From: Penium margaritaceum | Lineage: Eukaryota; Streptophyta; Zygnematophyceae; Desmidiales; Peniaceae | Assembly (NCBI GenBank): GCA_023375785.1 | Contig: SZWC01002394.1 | Location: 49,792-94,791 of the forward strand | Reading direction: 5' to 3' | DNA length: 45,000 nt | In this document: positions 1 to 13,530 of the stretch, in pieces | Position numbering within the stretch: position 1 is the stretch's first letter | How the letters are laid out: each line of letters begins with the position of its first letter | The notes under the pieces: generated by a model | What the model was told of the DNA's origin: nothing | Databases searched by the model: none | What the model saw: only the letters and a program-made list of their open reading frames with translations | Position numbers and translations under genes: made by a program

Positions 1-2104
1 CAAAACTAGAAAGGGGCGCTTTTGCATGATGCCATAGCCGACTCACACAAAAAAGGTTGGGAGACTAAACCGACGCTTCTTTCAAAGGGAACCTCCAACG
101 GCCCACAGAGGTGCCCAAACCTTGAGAAAACTTATAACCCCTATACGTTATGAGTGTAGTTTGACGAAAATAAATCATAAACATTTAGGGTGTTTCTTAC
201 GCATAAAATGATGATACAAAGATTCATTCCCCAAAAGGTGAAACAAAATACCTAACCTGGTGAGTGGGTAAGTGCTTCAGGTTACATATGGGGGAGCAAA
301 ATTCAACCAAGGCAAACCCATCCTCGATGGAACCTCGGGCGCCAAACTCGCCATACACCTAAGTGGAGCTAAGCTAAGCAGATCAAACAGTTAGCAAGAT
401 AGTAGCTTCCGAATGCAAGCCCAATGGGAGGGATGTTTTGCCTTGAACATCTTTAAAACCAAAAAATTAAGGGAGCAAAATAAGGCAAGTATGTGGGCCC
501 ACAATTCAACAAATAAGAACTCAAAATTGTACTGAATATTTTTTCAAAATGACACTCTCAGCAACCCATGCAAAAGACTAGAATCCTTGGTTTTACTACA
601 ATTCTTGAATCAAGATAGCTTTTCTTCAAAGTTATCACTACTACCTATGACAATAATCTTTCGAATAATGAAAACTAGTGTGAAAAGAACCAACCTCATG
701 CCTTCCCTAACAACCACGATCATAAAGAAACCATGAGTGCCCCACCTAACTAACACAAACAATCCTCACCTTTTCCAAAGAAAATCCATCATTACATTAC
801 AATGAATAATAAATAATCATCCAAGAAATCACAAATACAAAAACTATAAACTTCAAAAATCAACTACTTCCAAACAACAAAAATATCTAAATAACATTTA
901 TCAAAAGGTTTCATAATGTGAGTACGATTGCAATGACAAATAATCAAACATATCTAGCTTGATAAAATTCATTCAACAATTCTTTCGATTTTTAAAATCA
1001 TATTTTAAACAATTGCATCAATGTATTCTCAATAAACATTTACTAAATCGAAAGTTTATGTTTTATATCATTATTTCAAACATGAAACACTCTCACATCT
1101 AGAAATACAAAAACAATGAACCTTTCCATCATTTAATTTATTCTTACGGAAAAGAACCACATCTAAAGCAATCCTTTACACCCGTAATAAAAAATGTGAT
1201 TCATGCATTTCATGCATGAATTCTCAGTTATATTACACATTTTCAAATACAAGGTAATTAAATTCCATGGAAACCTCATATTCTACATACCACTTCAAAA
1301 CATACATCTCGTTGAACAATAAGTGAATAAGGCAACTAGAAATTGTACATGTATTCATATTTCCATATTGCTACGAAACCATGAATCAACATTTAAAAAT
1401 GATTTTGCACTCAGAAGAAACACATGTTTTATGCAATTGAAACGTTTAATGACAAGGAATTCATTTTTATGGGTTATAATCGTGTTAAAAACATTTTTTG
1501 TGTCACATAAGTAACAATTGTCAACATTTGTGGAAGGTGGTTGAATCGAGATTTTAATCTGGAAGGGGAATGCGTTGATGTTGAAATCTGACATATCCAT
1601 ACGAATTTGTGGGTCACATGGACAAGTGTTTGAAGAGCTCCGTAAGCCACCTGTAGGGGTGGATACACAAGTGCAACGTTCTGGACCCACAAAGAGCCCG
1701 CCTTAAAAACCTTGAGACTAAGTCTAGAAACCAGACCTGGAGTAGACTGCTTGCAAGGGCACTAGAATGTAGTGAAGAAGGCGGAGGCTTTCTAAGAGGT
1801 GCGTCCTTAGGCACAAGCTTGTCGTGTGGGAGGTTAAGGCTTGCAAAAGCATAATCTAGAGGCATTCGAAAAGAATCTGACGATGAATGAAGGCCTGTCA
1901 ACATATCATTGATCTCTTGAGGCATAATGGACTACATGGACAAAGCATGTTAAGTAAGCCAAGGAGGGCCCGTATATGCCCAATGGTGTTTAGATGAGGC
2001 ACTCTTTTTTTAATGTGCTCCTCTAATGCGCTTGTAATAAGCAAGCGTACCAACATTGAAGTGTGTAGTAGTAGTGAATGTTCGCTCTTAGGATGTAAAC
2101 TCTA
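1..2104. other. AT-rich stretch without recognisable gene
   Basis: No open frame here has a recognisable domain. The longest frames are about 100 codons, overlap on both strands and show no protein-like composition. The sequence is AT-rich up to about 1600 and somewhat more GC-rich afterwards. I see no tandem repeat, LTR end or inverted terminus. It could be old, unrecognisable transposon sequence or plain intergenic DNA. Confidence 0.6.
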
Positions 2105-4580
2105 TTTTTGTGTGTGAGACGGGCCCTACCCTCATACAAATGCCCCATGCAATGACCCCTCCCCACATGAGTTAAGGTTGATTTAATTTACAAAACTAAA
2201 TCATGCACATAGTGCATAATCAGTGTATCAATCTGTGGGTAACGAGCACAATACACTTGAACACTTGCCCCACGCATTGGACTCCCACATTGGAGTCAGA
2301 TCCAAGGTTGCCCATACGACAAAATCAAACACTTAGTACGTGATATGCATATTTTTGAGTGGAAAACGAGCGCATTGCCCTCCTACACTACCCCCACGCA
2401 CTGGACCCTCTACCCCAGGTGTAGAGGTCCAAGGTTGAATACAAGATAAAGAAACACACTGAGAGCATGGTAAGTGTGTTTTGATATGGGGAACGAGCGC
2501 ACTACCCTCATACACTATCCCCCCACATTAGAACCCTCGTGTAGGACTGGGGACCCGAGGTTCCATGTAAGATAGAATCATCAACTGAGTGTGTGGTTGA
2601 TGTATTTTTATGTGGGTAACAAGCACACTCCCTCATATACTAGACCCACGTATTTCAATCCACCTAATATGAGTGAGGGTCCAAGGATACATACAGGACA
2701 AAATCACGCATAGAATGCGTGGTTCGTGTATTTGTGTGTGGGGAACGAGCGCATTGTCCTCATACACTAGTCCCACACACTCGACTCCCTCATCGAAGTG
2801 GGGGTCCAAGGTTGCATACAAGACAATATCATGCATTAAGTGCATGATTAGTGCATTTCTATGTGGGAAACGAGCACCATACCCTTATACACTAGCCCCA
2901 TGCACTAGACCCACACATAAGAGTGACGATAAAAGGTTGCACATAGGACACAATCATGCATTGAGTGCAAAATTAGTGTATTTTTGTGTGGACAGAATTG
3001 CCCTAATACACTAGCCCCACACAATAGAATCAACCTATAGGTTTGGAGGTCCAAGGTTCCATATAAGATGAAATCACATACAGAGTGCGTGATAAGTGTA
3101 TCCTTGTGTGGGCAACAAGCGCACTACCCTTATCCACTGGCCCCATGCATTGGACCCCGCAACAAGAGTGGGGGTCCAAGGTTCCATGTAAGAAAACATT
3201 ATGCATTGAATGTGTGATTAGTGTATTTTTCTCTTGGTAAGGAGCACACTGCCCTCGCACACCAACGCCATGCATTAGACCCTCCCCCATAGGAATGAGA
3301 GTCTAAGGTTGAATGTAAGATAAAATCACACACTCAGTGTGTGATTATCGTATTCATGTGTGGGAAACGAGCGAATTGTCTTCATACACTAGCTGAACGC
3401 ACGCAACCCCCTTATAGGATTCGGGGTCCGAGATTGCATAAAAGAAATAAGCACGCACTAAGTGCGTGATTAATTTTTTTTTTGTGGGGAACGAGTGCAC
3501 TACCCTCGTACACTTGCCTCACTCACTGGACCCCCCCCCCCATTGGAGTGGGAGTTCCAGGTTACATGAAACACAAGATCATACATTGACTGATGTATTT
3601 TTTTAAGTAACGAGTGCTTTGCCCTCATACACTAGCCACATGCACTAAACCCCTAAAGAGGAGTGGGGGTCAAAGGTTGTACATAAGACAAAATCATGCA
3701 CAGAGTGCATGGCTGGTTTTTTGTGTGGGAAAGAGCGCACTATCCTCATACACCAGTCCCACGCACTAGATCCCCATATGAGAGTGAGGGTCCAAGGTTG
3801 CATATTAGACAACATTACGCATGAATTGCGTGAAAAGTGTAATTTCCTATGGGGAACAAGCGCACTACCCTCATACACTAGCTCCATGCAACGAACCCCC
3901 ATTTAAAAGTGGGGGTCCAGGGCTCAATAAAGGACAACAACATGCACAGAATGCGTGATTAGCATATTTGTGAATGAGAAACAAGCATACTACCCTCATA
4001 CACTAGCTCCACACACTCAAACCCCTCATAAAAGTGAGTTCTATACATAATTAAAACACGTACATAGTGCATTGTTAATGTATTTTTGTGTGCAAAACGA
4101 GCACACTACCTACATAAACTAACCCCATGCACTCGATCCCCCATGGAAGTGGGGGTCCAAGATTGCCTCTACGACGATATCATGCACAGAGTGTATGATT
4201 AGTGCATTTATGGGGAACATGCGCATTCCCCTCCTACACTAGCCCCAGGCACTGGACCCCCCCCATAGGAGAGGGGTCCAAGGTTGTACACAAAGGAAAA
4301 GCACGTACTAAATGCGTGATTTGTGTGATTTTATGTGGGGAAAGAGCCCACGACATTCATCCGTTAACCCCACGCACTGCATTCCCCGCCCTCCGTTTGA
4401 GTGGGGGTCCAAGGTTACATATATGACAAAACCATGTACTGATGCGCCATTAGTATTCTTCTATGTAACAAACAAGCACACTACCCTCATACACTTATCC
4501 CACGCATAAACCTCCCCCCCATGGGATTCAAGTTCCAACGTTGTATAAACGATAAAATCACATACTAAATGGGTACATAG
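2105..4580. repeat. 125-bp satellite array, about 20 diverged copies
   Basis: A landmark word close to GTCCAAGGTT recurs at 2302, 2429, 2555, 2681, 2806, 2931, 3051, 3176, 3303, 3428, 3557, 3671, 3792, 3917, 4157, 4278, 4409 and 4534, a spacing of about 125 bp. Each unit also has a conserved GGGGAACGAGCGCACTACCC-like block, a CCCCACGCACTGGACCCC-like block, and a dyad of the form ATCACGCACTnAGTGCGTGAT; the copy near 3323-3345 has 11-bp arms. Copies differ by substitutions and small indels (114-136 bp), so this is an old array. Short frames on both strands across it are by-products of the repeat. An 11-base C run sits at 3531-3541. Confidence 0.93.
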
Positions 4581-5664
4581 GAAAACTAGTGTACACAAAC
4601 TCCCTCATCAACCATACCTCGAAGGGCCCCTTTGGAGGCTCTAGACTAGAAGGTTGTAGGTAGTTGCATAATCACCTGAGTTGTTACAGAACCACACAGA
4701 CCATCTGAACATCCACGTAAAAGACAGAGATTCACTGGGAGTTGTAAGACGACCTGCAGCGTAAGAGCAAAAGAGGTTGAAGATGCATTTGTAGTTGAAG
4801 GGGCATCACGAGGTTGTAGAAGGTTTTAGTTTGAGGTTTACCAACTACCCGTCAATTGGAAAATGAAGGGTTACATCCTTTAAGGGCCACAAAATGCACC
4901 TTACATGTTGTCAAGGCAGAGATTGGAACCTCTACTCTCTCCGTTTAAGAAGGTGAACTTTCCATGCCTCCAAAGTAGATAAAATGCAACATAAGATGAG
5001 TTTTGGCCGATCCCAGCCATGAATCCTGGGTAAATCGAAACAATTATCAAATCTTGCTCTTTGAATGAAGCAAAAGACATCACCTACCCTGTTTTATTTG
5101 GATGAGATTAACCATAAAGTGTAAATTAGCTCCTAATAACCGCTCAAATATTAAAATGTTTTCTTTCTCAAAATGGAAAATTGGAATATATAGCAAATGA
5201 TTTTAGGCCAATGATTTTTTATTACACTTTCCTTATTCACTATCACTTTTTGGTTCCTTTTTTTCCATTTATCAACACTCATTAGAATAAAAATGACATC
5301 AATGAATAGATTAATCTTTGGTTGGTTAGGTTTTTTGTCATACATCTCATTTTTTATGGTCAAAATAGGAAAATTACTCAAGAATAATGTTGTATCATTA
5401 TAAAGAACAATACAACGGAACAAATAGATTGAATTTAAGCAAAACAATTTTATTGTAATGACCGCGCATTTGAACCGTCAAAATGGTCAATAAGTATTTC
5501 TTGTGCAATTGTGTACTTGAGGCTCACGATTCAAGGAACCAAAGCCCGGACAAGTATAATAGGCTAATGTATTGTTTGACTCTAGCCTAAGAAACATCCT
5601 TAAGGGATTCTAAGCAAAATAAGTGCCGTAAATGAAAATCTCTCTGCCTTGCTGGTTGGCTGTT
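4581..5664. other. Non-coding stretch without recognisable feature
   Basis: This follows the satellite array directly. It contains only short frames with no recognisable domain, and is strongly AT-rich between about 5100 and 5460. I see no terminal repeat or array. Confidence 0.55.
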
Positions 5665-5880
5665 AGGGTCCTGTTTCCATGTCATAGTGCCATGTGGAAT
5701 GATACAATTTACGATGCATGTTCACAAAAATGCCCTATGACAACTATGTCTGTTTGTGGTACAGTTTGTCTTAAGCAAAATCACTGAGGCAAATATTTCC
5801 CTTCTCTCCTTAAACTACACTTCTGATTGCATACGTTTCCAGGTTCACAATTTAGTCACAAAACAACCCACTGTTGTTAC
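5665..5880. repeat. Dispersed repeat, copy A
   Basis: This segment aligns in the same orientation with 13305-13530. Shared words in order include GTTTCCAT, GATGCATGTTC, CAAAAATGCC, TATGTCTGTTTGTGG, TTAGTCA, AAAACA and CCCA. The copies have many substitutions and small indels, so they are an old dispersed family. No coding potential or terminal structure is visible, so the family cannot be classified. Confidence 0.75.
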
Positions 5881-6235
5881 AATGGCTTGGGAACCAAAGC
5901 TTCCGTAAGAAACAAATGGTGGCACTCCAAAAAACTTGGACGTCAAATCTGGACATCTACAAATACTGTTATCGATCGAGGCAATTTACTGTACAAAAAA
6001 GGTTAAAACCGTTCTTCCAAATGCTCACTGATTGGCGGAGAGTGAAAGAGTTCAAACGGCCGCCGGCGAGAACGAGCCAAGAGCTCGACACCGTATAGCT
6101 GCAAAACAACCCTAGGCACGAGCGAGCTTGCACCACAGAGAGCCATAGAGGCCAAGGCCCACAACCCGAGCCCGATAGGCCGAGCTCGACAAGTTCAACC
6201 CAAAACATCACAACGGCGTGACGAATGGGGAGCGA
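5881..6235. other. Non-coding stretch before the 60-bp array
   Basis: A 74-codon frame starts at 5874 and an 80-codon minus-strand frame overlaps it. Neither resembles a known protein. The part near 6050-6200 is more GC-rich and leads into the tandem array. Confidence 0.5.
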
Positions 6236-7070
6236 TCCTCCACATCCCCCTCACAATGGGTCAACGGCCTAAAGGGAAGGAGAGGGGACATTCTCCCTCC
6301 TTCCCCCTTTCTGATTTGGGTCAGCTTTCCAAAAGGGAGGAGAGGGGATTTCCTCCCCCTCCACCCCTACCTCACATGGCCCGACTATCCAAGGAGGAGA
6401 GGGACAGAAACTAGCTACCCCACCGCCTCCCTCCTCTGCCACGATGACATCAAAGGGGAGGAGAGGGATGTACGCCCTCCCCCTCCTCTACATGGCGCCA
6501 ACGGTGCCAAAAGGAAAGAAAGGGATGGGAGTCCCTCCACCCTCCCAAAGTGCTGAAGATGCTAATGGGAGGATAGGGATGGAATCCCACCCTTCCCCCT
6601 TCCAATGGCGTCAACATTGGCAATGGGGAGAAGACGAACAAAAGTCCTTCTTCCCCTCCCTCTTCCATGGCGCTAACAACGCCAAAGGGGGCTGGTGAGG
6701 GAAGAGTCCCCTCCCCCCTCCACTCATCCATGGCTTGGATGCAGCCAAAGGGGGTGGGTGAGGGAAGAGTCTTGACCCCTCCATGGCATCCTCTACACCT
6801 AGGGGAATTGAGGGGAGCGTCCCCTCCCCTCCCCCCCTCCCTTCATCCATGGGGAAGGCGAGGAGACCTACCTCTCTTGCCTCTCCTCTCCTCCAAGCCG
6901 ACTGTCCAAGGTGGAGGAGAGGAGATGATCTCTCCTCCCCGATCCTCCTCATGACGTCAGACAGACTAAGGGAAGGCAAGGAGGTGGACTTCCACATCCC
7001 CCCCTTCATCTGTGCAAACTGCCGAACAAGGAAGGAGGGAAGGAAGTTTCCTCCCTCCTTCCCTCTCTAG
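6236..7070. repeat. 60-bp purine/pyrimidine minisatellite, about 14 copies
   Basis: A purine block resembling AAAGGGGAGGAGAGGG recurs at about 6271, 6331, 6391, 6451, 6509, 6564, 6621, 6682, 6744, 6799, 6850, 6905, 6966 and 7026, spaced 51-62 bp and mostly about 60. Each purine block is followed within the unit by a pyrimidine block such as TCCTCCCCCTCC, nearly its reverse complement, so single units can form hairpins; the last unit (7030-7063) is an almost perfect inverted repeat. Short linkers with words such as CATGGCGC separate units. Long overlapping frames on both strands, rich in Pro, Ser, Gly and Arg, reflect this composition and are not called as genes. Confidence 0.92.
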
Positions 7071-10000
7071 CAGCGCGATGACTCCGCACACCGATCGTTG
7101 GCCTTAACTATACAAGTGAAATCTTATCAACGTGTGCATGTAGTGCAGTTGGTGGCCAAACACCTATGATGTCAGAGGCCGTTGGATCAGATGAGGAGCA
7201 AATCACTTTTCCCTTTATTCTCCAAAACACTTCATGCTTTCGTACTCGTTTGGTTCTACACAATCAAGAGGGCAAGTCTGCGTTTGGTGTCCATTTTGGA
7301 CGTTGAAAAAACAGTTTGAAGTTAAGTCTTTGAAGTAACATTTTCAAATCTTTATGTGCCACCAACACTAGAGGCAAGGACGACGTCCTCGGTTCGGCCC
7401 GAAGTGTAACCTTGTTACCGGCAATTTCATTGCTATGAAAATGCATGGAGCTCAATCTTAACTCCTAAATGTATTGAGAAGTTCTCAATCATTTTTCTTC
7501 AATATCTTTGTATGCATGGAAAAGGGGAAGACATGTCGTTTTCCTAACACACAACCAAGTGACGCTTGGAGCCTTCCGAGCATCAAATAGAAAAGTGGAC
7601 ACTCAACGTGAACGTTTTTTTCATTTTTCATGAATTCTCAAGTTGATGAATTCTATTTCAACCATGTTAGAAATTTTTTAAACAATGAAAAATATATGCG
7701 TTCAAACCCAAGTGTGTGGTCAAGCTGATCATGGGTTCTAGCGTAGCAATTTAAGCGCTCAAGTTGAGTTCTCCCAAAATTCCAAGGTCCTGATTTTTGT
7801 TTTCTTTTCCATTCCAAACCACAAAAGAAGAAAATAGACAACTTTGCGTTACTTGTACAGAACTCACTTGTAAGTGTTCCAAAGTCAAAATTTTAGCACC
7901 AATTGTGCATTAATGTTTCTGGTTGAACCTCAAAGTTTGGGCTAGTTTGTAAACAAACTCCGAAGAATGACCATTAAAAGCCACGACAATGCTCAACGTG
8001 GGTCGCACGAGCCTTAAACAGTTTTGTTAACGTAAAATGATAGTTACATCATGCATCGGATTGCAAAACCACAATGGTGACGTCCATCAGGATGAATTCT
8101 TGATTAAAATTTGTTTAAAAAGCACCGGACATGTTGCAACCACTCAACAACTCTCTTACATGCCATGAAAATGTGAAATGTGGAGGAAGCACAAAGCAAG
8201 CATTGGTGCACAATTCCACGGGTGTCAACCACATCATCGACGTAAGTGCGGATTGCACGGCCAACAACAGCACAAGTATTCGCTGTAGAAATTATGGCTG
8301 TTTCGAACACACCACTCAAAAAGTTCAAGCTCCACTTGGATATCAAAATCATCCGTGATGTTAATTTTGAATGCACTGTAGATGGCCTGTAGAGATGTGA
8401 CAAAAAGAGATATTGATTTTGTATCCACATCAGTACCAATTGCAGAAAGGATGCTAAATAAGTCATTTTGCTTTAATTTTTGTTATGAGGAATATGTGAG
8501 TACCAATCCTATTGAACACACACACGATTGTGAAAATCACCAATCCATGGCCAATCCCACAAAATAAACAAGTGTTAATCACACTTGGGACATGACCAAC
8601 ATGAGAGATGAAATTGTAGCATTCGTGTGAGTACCAAATGCAATATTACCACAAACATTTAATGTATGACCTAGAATGCGTTGGTTAAATCATTGAAACG
8701 AGTGTCAAATACGTTTTCTTCTTAAACGTTTATTCCACGATACAAATAATTGGTTGGTTGAATTTTTGTCATGGTATCAAATGCACCAGTGATGCAAGTG
8801 CCGAATGCACTACAAACATGAGTTCTCATTAAGGTAGTCATGCTAGTGTAAATGATACAAAACATGTGATAAGATGCCAACACCAACGATAACATGGATG
8901 CTGATTGCATCTCGTTGTACCAACAAGAAAGAACTAGCCAACTCATTGCCTCAACAGGCTACCACACAGAAGCATACAATCTATGCACAAAAATGGTTGA
9001 ATGGACAAGTGGGTGGAGCACATTGTTTCAAGCACTTGAATACGTTGTCTAACATTTGCAAGACATCTTCACAACATCAAGGATTGTCATACTGTCCAAT
9101 TCCTTGAATAGAGAATCAACATGCATGGCTAGAAAGACTCAAAGACAGTTGTGGTGATCATATCTCTGCCCGAGCACCGTAACAAAACCACAGTGGTCTC
9201 ATTCGTCCCGACTCTGAGGATTATTAAAGGTTGAAAACTTTGCCGTGCCGATAGTAGTATGTGAAGTCACTTCCAAAGTAGGTACATGGATAAATCACGT
9301 GTGACGACGATGATTTCCTCAAGTTTGGACCATGCTGAAGGTGGACAAAATCCTTCGTGTCCATTAATGGAACATGCTACAAAACCCCAGTCGGTTAAGC
9401 ACCAATTCCATAATATGCACCGCTTTCATGATCGCAAGGGGTCAATGCGCATGATTGAGTACAAATGACAAACCACGTTTCAATGGATCATGGAATGTGC
9501 AACTTTTGCCATTGTAATTGAGTAACGTGATGTTATGAACACAGCATGCATGGAAAACATGCACGACATACACAAAAACCTTATCCACCACGTGTTGGTG
9601 CGTCGAACAAAACACCCAGTTATGAATACGTTTGACAAGTGAATGATCACAAAGCTTTGACATTTGAACAAGGTGATGATATCAATTGATGATTTGAATA
9701 AAAATGGCAACCCCATTGCACCAAACAAGTGGTTTGTGGACGTAGGATGTGTGCTACAACATTCACACATCCCATTGTAGTACAATTTTCAAAGGCAAAT
9801 GCCATTTTTTCATGACTTAATCCTTGTCATGGACATGCCATGAGATGTTAAACACATGTGGTGTGTGAGGACGCCGACAACAATCCTTGAGGATTATCAT
9901 CACATTGCCTGTATATAGTGTGTAGTAGATGCATCAGTCCCTTTTGAAGGTTCTAACATTATAGGTTATGGCCAATGCAAACATAATTCCATGATTGAAC

Positions 10001-13000
10001 GTGTCAAGGACTACATCTTTGAATGAATCTAAATAAACCATTGACATCATATCACTCAATGAGTGATGGATACAAATCGTGGTACCCAACCGTTACAAAC
10101 AATAAAAAGGTACAGGAGTGTACCAATAACCCTCTTCAAAAGATAAGAACAATTGTCTGTAAGGGTTCCATGTTCTCCACAAAGTGGTGGAGCATGTTCT
10201 ATGGGTCCTCTGCTGTTCATGAAGTTGTATTGCAGTAGTCAAAGACTGTAAAAGGTCACTCTCTATCGAATGACAAGATCACCTGAATGTCAAATATGAA
10301 CCATTTTGAAGGTGACACCTTTATTCTTTCATCAGTCAGCGAGTGAAGGTGTCAAAGAAATTGATAAACAAAAATATGTGAAACGATAACGATGACATGA
10401 ATTCATTCACAGTTTGGTGAAAATCCAGTCCAGAGAAAATGCACCACACCTATTTTCTACTAATGGTGCATAAGAGAACCATAATGGTGTCATAGATGCC
10501 TATAACCAACTATGACATTGTTTGGATCACGTCATGGTCTATGTTTTGTGCTCAAAGTTTGTGACAGTCGAGATGATCTATAAGGTGATGGCTTTAAGCT
10601 AACCGTGTGTTAGCACCTACATCTTTGTGGTTCGACCGACGAAACAATGAGTCACTATCAACATCGAGGGAAAACGATGATTAGCGTGTTGAAACTAAAT
10701 TTTGATGTGAGGACTCTTCAAGATGGACCTTCATAAATCTTACTTCTCATCAAATTCTTTTGATTTGTAGAGAAACATCTCAAAGTTGAAAGCATCATGA
10801 CACGGTACAACCGCTGTGTATGCTACACTCTTCAAACATTATGTGGATGGATTTCGATCATACTCAAGCCATGGTGTAGCACTGGCTATCCACTTCATTG
10901 CAACAAAACCAACCTCAGGAGAGATTATAATGATTACGTTCTATTCAAACCATGCTTCACTGACCTGAAAATTCATGATGAAGTCACTCGAGCCCCTTAT
11001 TTTTGTAGATGGCTCCATTTATGTACATTGCCCGATGCAAGTACAATACCCACGTGATCTTTAAATTCAATTTTAATGTTTTGGAGAGTAGTTGAAATTG
11101 TACCATTTTTTGTTAAACAAATTGGACGGAACATTTAAATAGTTATACATGTATTTGTTCAAAGTTAAGGTGTTAGGGTAAAAATTGTCTTCTTGTGATC
11201 CTCGGTTAAACCAGCCATGGCTATTGGTGAGCCCATTTTACTTGCATGTTTTTATTGTGGGTGTTTTGGTGTGTGTGCGAGATCAACTCTGGCAATCGGC
11301 ATTGTCAGCTTCGTCACGAGTGAGAGATAGACAGAGTAAGAGTGGGAGAGGGATGTGCGCTTGTACCAGGTGTGTATGTGATGTTAGCGCTTTGAGCTAT
11401 TTCATCTTTACGAGCGCAATCCGCAGTGAGTGCTTTCACCAGTGACAATGCAGCAAGCCCTCGCTTGACTTTCAGTGACCGTTTAACAAAATTAAGGACT
11501 AGTAAAGATATTAACCTGGCACTTATACAAGTTTAACGAGCAAGTTCAACCCAAATTTGCTGAATTAGGAACATGTTAATAATTTGAAAGGCAAAAACTA
11601 TTCGAAGTTAAGGAACACACAATTGCAAAAATTCATACCTATGAATTCAAGACTCACTAGGGTATGTTTTGGATGTTACTTCAGTAGCATATACAAATGT
11701 GGTGGTTTCTCGCGTTTCTTTGATCAGGGGGATACCCTCTACAACTTCCTTGGATACGGCATGTGAAAAACACGACATGAAGTAGAAGTGCCGTATATAC
11801 ACAATAGGAGATAGTGAAGCAACACACAATGTTGCAACTTGGAAAACATAATCCATTCATGGGATCTCAAATGAAACCCTTGGGCGCGAGGACATAATCT
11901 TAAATAGATCTATAAAATATTTCTTCCAGATCACTTGATTTTATGTTAAAGTGTTCCATCACAATCACATGGAATTGACACCTCAAAGCTGTTGCTCCAA
12001 CTTCTACCACAATGATTCTGATCATGGTACAACCATTGGTAAACTCCATATGATGAACACTTCATTTGTGCATAGAATCCATGGTTGTTAAAATCGGTTA
12101 TCTTAGCTAACCTAGTTAAACGCGATTTGCTTTAGACCAGGACATGAGCGACAACATATGGGACCCATTTCAAAAACAAATGAGGGGATGATGGTTGAAA
12201 CCAATATCATCTAGGTTGAAGCATTGTCGCCTCCAATGACAGTTGTTGACAACTATTGCACGTGCCAGTCGACAAATGCCTCTTCCTTTTAAGATGATTA
12301 CGATCTTTGAAAGGAAAAACCAAGTCTTAAGATCTTCGTGCCTCTCAACCCTAAGAAAATGCTAACATGCAAGTTGCATGGGCTTAAGGGAGCTTGGTTG
12401 AGTTCAACCAACCAACCACAAGTGCTGAAAGAGGTTAAGTAGACCTTCGCGTGGTCATGAATACGTGGTTGAAAACTAAGAGGACCAATATTCGACCCTT
12501 GGATTACAATTGGGAGGAGTGAAGCGTTAAATTTTCCATCGCGACACTCCTTTCACCTAAAATCCGGCCACGGATGTTTTTCAAGCTACAGTCAATTCAG
12601 ACACTAATTTGTGATACTTTTCCGGGCTTTGGCTCCTTGAGACTTAAGCCTAAAGAACGCGAAGTACCCAAGAAGATTTTAACGACCATTTTCAATAGTG
12701 AAAATAAACCATACAATAAATTGCTACCCCTTTGCTTTGAACATTTCCGGTTTGTTTTTGCTGATGGAGGTTTTATCATTGTGTACTTCATGATGCAAAT
12801 CATGCAAAAAGAAGCGCACACAAGATCAAACATGTGAACTCTTGTCATCCGCAACACAAGTGCATCACGTTCACGCAAAATCAACCACACGTTTATGGTT
12901 TGAGTGATTATTGGAATTTGCGTACAATATTTGGTGTTGATCGCGTGGTTCCTTAGCTTTTACCAAGATGAGACACGTACAATCTTTGTACGTTCTCCAC

Positions 13001-13304
13001 AAGTGTTGACGGATCATCACCAAAGACTCCTCACACGTGTGTACCGGTGGCATGGTCGATGCCCATTCGGATGTACATTTTCAAAAATGCCATGCCAGTT
13101 TCGAAGAAAGTAAACAGGATACATCTTCCCACATTCCATATGGTACGTGTTGAGCAAGCCATTATGGTGACACTTCCTCCCACTTTGCAAGGACCGTCCC
13201 TACAACTAATCAACCGCGCGTTCCCGTGAAAACTATCTAGGTCCATACAATACTTCCCATGTCATTCGATCATTATCTCTTCCAAGGGTTTATTGCCAGG
13301 GTGG
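7071..13304. other. Long stretch without recognisable gene
   Basis: Over about 6.2 kb no frame exceeds 120 codons and none shows a recognisable domain, signal peptide or membrane pattern worth calling. Words such as GAAGGTG, GTGTCAAA and GTACCAA recur between about 8600 and 10400, but I could not establish a period. Very old transposon sequence is possible. Confidence 0.55.
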
Positions 13305-13530
13305 TAACTCTCGGTAACATGTTTCCATCTGGAAGTGCCACATGGAACGATAGGGTTTTGAGATGCATGTTCGCAAAAATGCCTTATAACAAGTATGTCT
13401 GTTTGTGGCACGGTTCACCTCAGCCAAAATGGCTGGGTCAACCATTCAATCGCTCTCCTTGGATTACAATTTTTTAAGGCCTACATTTTGGGGTTCAAAT
13501 GTTAGTCATAAAACAGCCCAGTAGTCTTAC
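13305..13530. repeat. Dispersed repeat, copy B
   Basis: This is the second member of the family at 5665-5880, in the same orientation. Similarity is clearest from ATGTTTCCAT near 13318 through the TATGTCTGTTTGTGG word near 13395 to AAAACAGCCCA near 13510. It stops abruptly on the right. No open frame is shared between the two copies. Confidence 0.75.

Noticed and set aside
2105..4580. CRISPR-like array
   Set aside because: Units are contiguous and diverged along their length with no unique spacers, and the context is eukaryotic.
6218..7070. Several overlapping frames of 80-130 codons on both strands
   Set aside because: They follow from the stop-poor composition of the 60-bp array and have low-complexity products.
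8600..10400. Possible degenerate tandem repeat
   Set aside because: Words such as GTACCAA and GAAGGTG recur, but no constant period or alignable unit was found.
12495..13475. Shared word CTTGGATTACAATT near 12499 and 13459
   Set aside because: The match does not extend beyond about 15 bp.
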